A DNA stretch of 64,000 nt from Kiloniella sp. (GTDB lineage Bacteria > Pseudomonadota > Alphaproteobacteria > UBA7985), in NCBI GenBank assembly GCA_002690455.1, contig NZET01000017.1:25505-89504 (forward strand), read 5' to 3'. The notes beneath the pieces were generated by a model. That model searched no databases. It saw only the letters and a program-made list of their open reading frames with translations, and had not been told where the DNA came from. Positions 9,561 through 17,700 of this stretch are shown here, in pieces. The translations under genes were made by a program, and so were the position numbers. The stretch's first letter is position 1. The number at the start of each line of letters is the position of its first letter.

Positions 9561-11423
9561 ATGACCGCAGCATCGCAGAACAGAAACCGCGGCGCTGCAG
9601 CGCCCAATGCGGCGCGACAAGCGCTTGATAGCGCACAGGTTGGTTTTTGGGCCATTCTGGTGACATCGGTTTTCACCAATCTCCTACTGCTTGTAAGCCC
9701 AATATTCATGCTTCAAGTGTATGACTCGGTAATTCCGTCGCAGTCAGAGGAGACGCTTTACGCGCTCATGGGAATCGCGGTTGCGCTCATCGCTTTGTTG
9801 GCGATGCTCGAAGCCGCTCGTTCTCGCATTCTTGCTAACGTCGGGCGCTACGTTGATCGCGAGTTGTCGGGGCAGGTCTTTGGTTCGCTGTTCAGGGTGC
9901 GGGCCGCCTATGGTGCGCGTCCGGGCGATGCAGGAACGCAGCCGCTGCGCGATCTTGATCAGCTGCGAAATTTTCTTAGCAGCAACTCGGTGCTTGCGTT
10001 CTTTGACGCGCCGTTTGCCCCGTTCTTTATCGGTATTCTTTGGTTTCTGCACCCGTGGCTGTTCTGGATGTCCTTCATTGGTGCCATCGTCATCTTTGCA
10101 CTGGCGCTGATCGCGGAAGTATCGACCCGTGGCCTTTTCCGCGAAGCCGGACGCTTTGGCGTACAGGCGAATTCGTTCTCCGAAAGCTCGTTGAAGAACG
10201 CCGGTTCGCTCGAAGCCATGGGCATGCTGACCCGGCTTCTGACCCGCTGGATGAACAAGCACGACCCGTCAGTGTATTTTTCTTCGCGTGCTGTCAGTCG
10301 TCTTGGCGCGATACAAGGCATGACCAAGTCGATCCGTCTGGGGCTGCAGATCGGGGTTCTGGGCATCGGTGCTTACCTCGCTATCCAGCCTGGCTCGACC
10401 TTTACCGCCGGAATGATGATCGCTGGCTCGATTATAATGGGGCGAGGATTAGCGCCGGTTGAGCAGGCCATTGGGGCATGGCGCGGTGCCATTCAGGCGC
10501 GTCAATCCTATAAGCGGCTCGTCGGCCTGCTCGAAGATGTGCCAAAGCGCGCCGAAGCCATGGAGCTGCCACAGCCAAAGGCTTCGCTTGTCGTCCGGGA
10601 TCTGGTCGCCCAGCCACCGGGCACGCAGAAGCCGGTGATCCGCGGTCTGTCACTGGACGTCCAACCGGGGGAGTTTATGTGCATTCTCGGCCCCTCTGGG
10701 GTCGGGAAATCAACGCTGGTGCAATGCATTACGGGGGTCTGGCCGGTGCGAGGCGGCACCGTCCGCTTGGACAATATCGATGTCTACACGTGGAACTCTG
10801 GAGACCGAGGGAAGTATTTGGGCTACTTGCCTCAGTCGATTGATCTCTTCGACGGCAACGTTGCTGAGAACATTTCCCGGTTCGAGGAAATCGACAGCCA
10901 GAAGGTTGTTGCCGCTGCGCAGCAGGCTCACTGCCACTCTCTGATCCTCAATCTACCGCGTGGGTATGAAACGGCACTGGGGGAGAGCGGTGCCGGGCTG
11001 TCCGGTGGGCAGCGTCAGCGTTTAGGGCTCGCACGTGCGATGTATAACGATCCTGTTCTCGTGGTGCTGGATGAGCCGAACTCTAACCTCGATCAGGAAG
11101 GCGAGGAAGCACTGGCGCGCTCGATCCTCGGCCTGAAAAAGCGCAATGCCGCTGTCATCGCTGTGACTCACAACCGCAATTTGGTCGGAATCGCGGACAA
11201 GCTCTGCATCATGCGCCCTGACCGTGCCATCGTCGGCCCGAAAGCGGTCGTGCTTGAAGCGATCAAGAAAGAGCAGGACGAGGCCACCGCCGCAAAGCAA
11301 AAGCAAGCTGAAGCCGACGCCGTTGGTCGGGCTGCTGCAGCGCAGCCCGTTAGACCAAAGACAGAGCAGATGGGTGCCCCGTCCGAAGACAGCCCTGGAG
11401 AAGCAGAGGGTGACGCACAATGA
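9561..11423 (+). CDS. type I secretion permease/ATPase (PrtD/LapB-like)
   Basis: Inner-membrane ABC exporter that energises one-step secretion of a protein through a HlyD-TolC channel. The 620-aa protein has an N-terminal membrane domain (hydrophobic segments at ~30-55, 68-88, ~150-190 and ~265-300) and a C-terminal ATPase with Walker A GPSGVGKST, signature LSGGQRQRLGLARAM and Walker B VLVVLDEPNSNLD followed by the H-loop VTHNRN. No C39-like N-terminal domain is present, which fits the PrtD class. A charged, Ala/Glu/Lys-rich tail of about 60 residues follows the ATPase and is longer than usual. Its TGA overlaps the ATG of the adaptor gene. Confidence 0.93.
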   Translation: MTAASQNRNRGAAAPNAARQALDSAQVGFWAILVTSVFTNLLLLVSPIFMLQVYDSVIPSQSEETLYALMGIAVALIALLAMLEAARSRILANVGRYVDRELSGQVFGSLFRVRAAYGARPGDAGTQPLRDLDQLRNFLSSNSVLAFFDAPFAPFFIGILWFLHPWLFWMSFIGAIVIFALALIAEVSTRGLFREAGRFGVQANSFSESSLKNAGSLEAMGMLTRLLTRWMNKHDPSVYFSSRAVSRLGAIQGMTKSIRLGLQIGVLGIGAYLAIQPGSTFTAGMMIAGSIIMGRGLAPVEQAIGAWRGAIQARQSYKRLVGLLEDVPKRAEAMELPQPKASLVVRDLVAQPPGTQKPVIRGLSLDVQPGEFMCILGPSGVGKSTLVQCITGVWPVRGGTVRLDNIDVYTWNSGDRGKYLGYLPQSIDLFDGNVAENISRFEEIDSQKVVAAAQQAHCHSLILNLPRGYETALGESGAGLSGGQRQRLGLARAMYNDPVLVVLDEPNSNLDQEGEEALARSILGLKKRNAAVIAVTHNRNLVGIADKLCIMRPDRAIVGPKAVVLEAIKKEQDEATAAKQKQAEADAVGRAAAAQPVRPKTEQMGAPSEDSPGEAEGDAQ

Positions 11424-13108
11424 GCGATCAGGAAAAAGACCCGCCTGAAGGCGTGAAGGCCAAAGCCCGCGCCCAAGCAGAAGCCCGAGTGAAGCGCGTC
11501 GAGGCTGCAGAAGCAGCCAAGGCAGCCAAGACTGCTCCTACAACCCCACAGGCAGCTGAGGCTTCCAAGTTGAAGTCTGCAGCGCAGTCCGTCTCCAACC
11601 CCGCAACGCCGGGTACCGGTTCGGTTTCTGCCGCAACGCCAGAGGCTGATCCCAATCAGGAGCAGCCAATAACGGCCCGCGCCAGTGCGGAACAGCGCGC
11701 GTTGGAGGCAATCTATCTGCCGGCTCGAACGCAGGACAAGTCCGAGCTGGCCGTCCTCGAAAAATCCGAAGAACCGATTACGATTGTTCGTGATCGAACG
11801 GTCGTCTTTGCCTTTTTGGCGCTGTTCATCGGCTTTGGTGGGTTCATTACCTGGGCCTCGTTGGTGAAGCTCTCTCAAGGGGTGTTTGCGCAGGGGCAAG
11901 TCGCCGTGGACAGCCAGCGGAAGACCGTCCAGCACCTCGAAGGCGGGATTATCGAGAGCATCTTTGTGCGAGAGGGCGATATGGTCGAAGCCGGCCAGCA
12001 GCTGATTGTGCTCCAAGACGTTCAGTCGCGCTCCCGGCAGGACCAGATGATCAAGCGCCTCGGGGTGCTCACAGCGACGCTGGACCGGCTCAAAGCTGAA
12101 CAACGAAACGATGGTTCGCTGGGCTTCAACAGCCTGACCGACCTAGGGCTGTCCGAAGCGGACGAGTCCGAGATTTTCTTCCAGCAGCGGGAGCTTTACC
12201 TCGACAGACTCGATCAGCTCGAGGGCGCAAAACAAATGCTGATCACACGTATAGCGCGGTTTGAGGAAGACATCACAGGCCGGTTGGCCCAGATCAGGGC
12301 ATTGGAAGCGCAGCGTTCGATCAATCAGGAAGAGTTGGCCAATCTGCGTGCTTTGCTGGCGAGTAATTTAACGCAGCGTGACAAGGTTGTGGCCAAGGAG
12401 CTGTCGCTGAGCGAGACGGACTTCCAGATCGCCCAGCAGCGGTCGGCCATTGGTCAGCTCAACGTCCAGATCGAGGAAGCCAAGGCTGAGTCGCTCCAGC
12501 TCGACCGCGACCGCCGCCGGGAGGTGTCAGAGGAGATTGCAAAGACACAGAATGCCATTCTGGAGATCGAAGAAGAGCTGCTTGGATTGCGTGATGTTGT
12601 CTCCCGGACGCAGATCACCGCACCGCAAAAGGGGCGGGTGCTGAACCTTTCGTTTGCAACCGTGGGCGGGGTTATTCCGCCCTCTGAGCCCATCATGCAA
12701 ATTGTGCCTGACGATGACGAACTTGTCGTCGAGGCCCAGTTGCGCACCATCGACAGGGATTCGATCAGCATGGGGGCTGAGGTCAACGCACGATTTACCG
12801 CCTTTCCCACGCGTTCCACCCCGGAGCTCATTGGGTTGGTCGATAGCATCTCAGCCGACGTGATCACCGATCCGAATTCCGGTACGCCGTACTACAATCT
12901 GCGTGTGGTCTTCACGCCGGAGGAATACGCGAGACTGAACGCAGCGCTGGCCGAGCAGGCGCGCTCGGATACGTCGCGGCGGACGCTTAGCCTGACACCG
13001 GGCATGCCGGTCGATATCTTTGTCGATAATGGAGAGCCTAAGCGGCCCATCGAAATCTTCTTCCAGCCGCTCGAAGAAGTGCTTGACCGAGCCCTGAGGG
13101 GGAGCTGA
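11420..13108 (+). CDS. type I secretion periplasmic adaptor (HlyD family)
   Basis: Membrane-fusion protein linking the ABC exporter to the TolC channel. The 562-aa protein has an unusually long cytosolic N-terminus (~130 residues, rich in Ala, Lys, Glu and Pro) before its single membrane anchor (VVFAFLALFIGFGGFITWASL). The biotinyl-lipoyl half motif GQVAVDSQRKTVQHLEGGII, a long helical hairpin (~200-390) and the second half motif AQITAP-like QITAPQKGRVLNLSFATVGG follow, then a beta-barrel C-terminus. Typical members are ~430-480 aa, so the extra length lies in the N-terminal tail. The start overlaps the ATPase stop (ATGA), which indicates translational coupling. Confidence 0.93.
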   Translation: MSDQEKDPPEGVKAKARAQAEARVKRVEAAEAAKAAKTAPTTPQAAEASKLKSAAQSVSNPATPGTGSVSAATPEADPNQEQPITARASAEQRALEAIYLPARTQDKSELAVLEKSEEPITIVRDRTVVFAFLALFIGFGGFITWASLVKLSQGVFAQGQVAVDSQRKTVQHLEGGIIESIFVREGDMVEAGQQLIVLQDVQSRSRQDQMIKRLGVLTATLDRLKAEQRNDGSLGFNSLTDLGLSEADESEIFFQQRELYLDRLDQLEGAKQMLITRIARFEEDITGRLAQIRALEAQRSINQEELANLRALLASNLTQRDKVVAKELSLSETDFQIAQQRSAIGQLNVQIEEAKAESLQLDRDRRREVSEEIAKTQNAILEIEEELLGLRDVVSRTQITAPQKGRVLNLSFATVGGVIPPSEPIMQIVPDDDELVVEAQLRTIDRDSISMGAEVNARFTAFPTRSTPELIGLVDSISADVITDPNSGTPYYNLRVVFTPEEYARLNAALAEQARSDTSRRTLSLTPGMPVDIFVDNGEPKRPIEIFFQPLEEVLDRALRGS

Positions 13109-13112
13109 CCGC

Positions 13113-14426
13113 ATGGCCTATCAGATCGTGGACGACGACATTCAGAAACCGCTGGCGCGCCTGCTGGCGGCTGTCGTGGTCAGCCTGGCTGCCCTCTGCA
13201 TGTCTCCGTGTCTTGTGCTCGCTCAGCAGTCTGGTCCGCAGGAAGCAGCCGCATACCCGGTGGCAACAGCAATTGGCGATGCGCTGAACCGGGATGCGCG
13301 CGTCGGCGCTGCGCAGGCAGAGGCCGAGGGCGCTCGCTATACGATTAATCAAGCCAAAGCGGGCCGCTATCCCACAATCCGGTCCGTTACAGACCTCTCG
13401 GGCAATCCGATTTCCGGGGACAGCACGCAAGTGCTGGGGATCGCAGTCGAACAGCCGCTGCTCGACTGGGGCAAAACCCGAGCCGAAGTCCAGGCGGCGC
13501 GACGGCTTGCTGAAGCGCAGGCTTCGATGGTGGATGCCACCCGCCTGGATATCGCTGAGGAAGTGTCAGAGGCCTACCTGACGCTGGTTCGGGAGCTAGA
13601 CCTGCTGAACATTCTCAATCGCCAGCTCGCCGACCTCGTGGAGCAGGTTGGCGGATTGCAGGCGCAGGTGAATGCGGGGGTCGCAACACGCGTTGACCTG
13701 CGCAAGGTCGAAACTGAGATTTCCCTGACCCGCTCGGAAATTGCCCGCGCCGAGTTCCAAGTCATCCGTGCGCAGCAGCAGCTGCAACGTCTGACGGGAA
13801 CCAAGCAGACTAACGGCGTAACCCAAGTCCAGATCGAAGCCTTCTATCTCGCCTTTCGCGCAGAAACGTTGGAGGAGGCGCAGACCCGGGCACAGATCAA
13901 CCATCCTGATATCATTGCCTTTTCTCGTCGACTCGCAGGCAAGCAGGCCGAAGTCAAAGCTGCCCAACGTGGCCGGTTCCCAGGCATAAACCTGCGGGGA
14001 CAGCTTGCGGGCGGTTGGCGTAACGGCTCGTTCGGAGACGAGTCAGGGATTTCGCTCACGCTGTCCGCACCGCTGTACCAGGGAAACCGCCTGTTTGCCG
14101 GACAACGCCGGGTTGAAGAAGAGCTGAAGGCGCTTCAGCAGGAATATATTTTCGAACTTGAACGTCTTGTGGAGAACGTAACTTTTGGCTGGAACAACAT
14201 AGCCTCTTTGGAGCGTTCAGTTGGGCAGTTGCAGCAACAGGTTCGTCAGAACCAATCAAGGGTGGCAGACGTGGAAGAAGAACGTCGCGCGGGCCTTGCT
14301 ACGACCAGTGATGTGATCGACGCAAAAAAAGCGTGGTTCCGCAGCCAACAACTGGTGGTAGAGGAAACGGGTCGCCTCAACGAAGCCCGTATGCTCAGCC
14401 TGTTAAATATGGGTACGGTTCAGTAG
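13113..14426 (+). CDS. TolC family outer-membrane channel protein
   Basis: Outer-membrane/periplasmic exit duct of the type I secretion system. The 437-aa protein has a hydrophobic export segment at residues ~17-39 (LLAAVVVSLAALCMSPCLVLA, cleavage plausible before QQSG) preceded by a polar extension of about 16 residues. The rest is the two-repeat helical OEP fold: long amphipathic helices with AQAEAEGARYTINQAKAGRYP, EQPLLDWGKTRAEV in the first half and SAPLYQGNR in the second. The gap to the adaptor gene is 4 bases, so the three genes form one operon. Confidence 0.92.
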   Translation: MAYQIVDDDIQKPLARLLAAVVVSLAALCMSPCLVLAQQSGPQEAAAYPVATAIGDALNRDARVGAAQAEAEGARYTINQAKAGRYPTIRSVTDLSGNPISGDSTQVLGIAVEQPLLDWGKTRAEVQAARRLAEAQASMVDATRLDIAEEVSEAYLTLVRELDLLNILNRQLADLVEQVGGLQAQVNAGVATRVDLRKVETEISLTRSEIARAEFQVIRAQQQLQRLTGTKQTNGVTQVQIEAFYLAFRAETLEEAQTRAQINHPDIIAFSRRLAGKQAEVKAAQRGRFPGINLRGQLAGGWRNGSFGDESGISLTLSAPLYQGNRLFAGQRRVEEELKALQQEYIFELERLVENVTFGWNNIASLERSVGQLQQQVRQNQSRVADVEEERRAGLATTSDVIDAKKAWFRSQQLVVEETGRLNEARMLSLLNMGTVQ

Positions 14427-14753
14427 CACCACAGCAGCGTGCCGAGGCGGGGCCTCAGGCCCTGATGCTCGGTGACTCATCCCCTTCTTCGCATAATCTT
14501 CTGCGGCAAAGTGGCGAGACCTAGGCTCTCTGATTCAGGTAATTGTATTGCTCGGTGCGGCAACAAGCCCGCGCCATAGTGGCTTGTTCGCCTGCATTCC
14601 GCGAACATAGTTTGATGCATGGCTGTTAAACGAGCCAAATTTGGCGAAAGTGTGCTAGGGCTGTTGAAATAGGTCAGCAATACAGACGTTTTTTTTTGGG
14701 TCCTTCTGCCGAGGTTTGGGGGGCCCATTCGCGTCTTAACAGGGAGAAGCAAT
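14427..14753. other. intergenic leader of gltB
   Basis: 327 bases without a gene between the secretion operon and gltB. It holds a short GGGCC-TCA-GGCCC hairpin near 14452 that may end the upstream operon, a perfect 12-base palindrome at 14634-14645, a run of nine T residues near 14690 and the gltB ribosome site AGGGAGAAG at 14741-14749. Confidence 0.6.
14634..14645. promoter_or_regulatory. 12-base perfect palindrome upstream of gltB
   Basis: GCCAAATTTGGC is its own reverse complement and lies about 110 bases before the gltB start in AT-richer DNA. This is the size and symmetry expected of a dimeric regulator's operator. I do not recognise the regulator. Confidence 0.4.
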
Positions 14754-17700
14754 TTGAAGACAGGTGTGCCAGCTTCTGAGTCCATCAGCCTGCTCGATTT
14801 CGCTGAAGATCATTCCAGCTGTGGGGTTGGTTTCCTGACCCGCAAGGGCGGAGACTTTTCGCACGATATCATCGAGAAAGTGCACGAAGCCCTGTGCGCG
14901 GTTCCACACCGCGGTGGCATGGGAGCAGACGGCACGGGCGATGGCGCCGGAGTCTGCATTGATCTGTCCCCCAAATTTTTCGCTAAAGTGACGGGTGAGA
15001 CCGAGCTCGCCTATGGCAAATTTGCTGTTGGAAATTTCTTCCTGCCCGTGCGCTCTGAGATGCACGGGGAGGCAATTGCCATCATCGACCGCGCACTGAA
15101 GCACTATGACTTCCACGTCATTGCGCAGCGTCGCGTGCCAGTGAACCACGAAGCCCTGCGACCTGCTTCAGTCGGCGCGCAGTTGGACATGCATCAATGG
15201 ATTTTTGTGCCTGATGATACCAGCTTGAGCGCGCGCCAGATCGATCAGGCAACCTATGATATTTTGCTGGAAATTGAGGAGCAGGCCTACACGCGCGAAA
15301 ACCTCGCTGGGTTCTACCCGGTCTCTCTCTCTTCGAAGACGCAAGTGCTGAAGGGCCAGCTGAATTCGTGGGAAGTGATTCCCTATTTTCTCGATCTGCA
15401 GGACAGTGACTACGAAGCTCGTTCGCTGTTTTTTCACACCCGGTTTTCGACCAATACAGACAGCCAGCCTGCCATGGCCCAACCCTTCAGACAGATGGCC
15501 CATAACGGCGAGTTGAACACAGACAAGAAAAACCGTCTGTCCGAAGACGCCATCGCCCGTACGAAAAACCGACGCATCCACTCGCCTGTTGGGCAATCAG
15601 ATTCGGCGCGTCTGGATCAGACACTGTCACGCCGTATTCACGAAGACGAGTTGGATATGATCGAGGCGGTGGTCGCAATGATGCCTCCGGCGTGGGAGAA
15701 CGATCCCTCAATTCCGCAGCACGTTAGAGATATGCTGGAGTACTTCTCGCTCTATGAGGAAAAGAACGACGGTCCAGCAGCGGTAATTTTCGGTGATGGT
15801 GAAGTCGTAGGCGCGCGACTGGACCGTTTGGGCCTGCGCCCGCTTCGCTCGATCGAAACCGACGATTACCTGTGTGCGATGTCCGAAGCCGGGCAGATTG
15901 ACTTCCCCTCAGATAAAGTAATCTCGCGCGGTCGGGTCGAATCGGGAGGCACGCTTTACTACGATCACCGTCGCGGGCGTTCTTTCAATACCATGGAGAC
16001 GCTTGAAGACCTTGCGGGCCGCAAGGACTACCGCGCGCTGCTCGAGGCAGCTCGGATCAACCTTGAAGATTTGCCGGTCCCAACGGTTTCTGAGTCGGCG
16101 CTGGACGACAGCCTGAACGCCTATCAGCGGTTTGTTGCCTATAGCTTGAACCAAGAAAGCCTTAAGCTGCTCATGGATCCCATGTTGCAGAACGGTGCGG
16201 AAAAGGTCTCCGCTATGGGCTACGGGTACGCCATTAATGCGCTATCTGATGAAGAAGGCGGAATGGCGAAGTACTTCAGCCAGCGGTTTGCGCAAGTGAC
16301 CAATCCGCCGCTTGATTCAATCCGGGAGGCCGACGGCATGACCCTGCGCGTTGCGCTGGGTGCCCGTCCGATGTTCTCGACGGCGTCGACCACGCAGATC
16401 GTGATTCCTTCTCCAGTGCTAACGCCGCGTGAGTTGTCCCAGTTGGAAGCGCAGGCCCAGGCGCCGGTAGCGCGCTTTGACATGCTGTTCGATCACGGCG
16501 CGAAAGTAGACAGCGATGCGCTCGAAGGGGCACTGGCGCAGCTATGCGATGCCGTTGCCGAGCGTATTCGGGAACATGGTGGTCTGATTGTTATATCCGA
16601 TCGGGGGATCAGCAAGGATCGGGCGGCGTTGCCGCTTATCCTCACCATTGCGGCGCTGAACCAACGACTGATCAATGAAGGGCTGCGCTTTCGGGGATCA
16701 ATCATCGTTGAGAGCGGGCAAATGGCCTCCTCCCACCATGTCTCCACGGCGCTGGGCTTCGGGGCATCAGCGGTAATGCCGTTGTCTGTCATTGCTCGGG
16801 CCCAGGACAAGTACGCTTCGTCAGAGGAACAAGACGTAGCCATCCGTAAGTTTGTTAAGGCTTGCGAGAAGGCACTGATGAAAACCATGGGCAAGGTTGG
16901 TCTGTGCACTGCGGAATCCTACATCGGCGGCGAGTTCTTTGAGCCCAACTTCTTCGACACCAATTCCGGCAAACTGGCGGAGTTCTTTCCCAACATGCAC
17001 TCGCCGGTCGGCGGGGTCGGGCTCGAAACGGTAATCAAGAGCGCTTTTGATTGGCACAGTCACGCGCTCGGCGTCAGCGAGGAAGGGGATATTCCATTGC
17101 TGGGGCTGTTCAAAGAACGCAACGACGGCGCCGGCCATTCGTACGGTCTGGCGGCCGTGCGTGGCTTTGAAGAGCTGACGGCGGAGCCGATCCGTCTGAC
17201 TTCCAAGGTTGATGACGAAGGTGAAGATGGGCAGGACGCCAGTAACGTCAAGATCAGCGAAGAAGACATGTCGCTGAACACCGTCAGCCGATTGTTCGAT
17301 GCCTTCGGTGTGGACGACCGCGCCTATGTCGATACTAGCTTTGACGTGCGTAGTCCGGCGGAAATCAACGGGTTCGAGATGACCCCTGGCTACCGCGCGT
17401 TTATCGACATGATGGCGAAGGAGCGCGCTCGTCGCCCTGCAGCGTTGCGTGACGTATTGGCGTTGCCCGCTGATTTGAGCGACTGCGTTAGTGATGCAGA
17501 TATTCTGGCTAGGCTGGAGGCCTTCGACACCGTTGGCAATATCAGCATCGCCGTGCAAGGGGTGGGCGCGAACCGGCTGGCGCAAGCAGTGGCTGGGTCA
17601 GCCTTTGAGGGCAAGGCGGTTGCCGTCGATGGCCCGCTAGGGCTGAAGGGCGTGCAACCAGCCGATGAGATCTGCCGTACATTTGCCGGTGGTGCTATGT

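Noticed and set aside
11168-12103. 311-codon minus-strand frame across the ATPase/adaptor junction
   Set aside because: It is antisense to two well-supported genes and low-complexity (Gly/Leu/Cys-rich) where their Ala/Lys-rich tails are read backwards.
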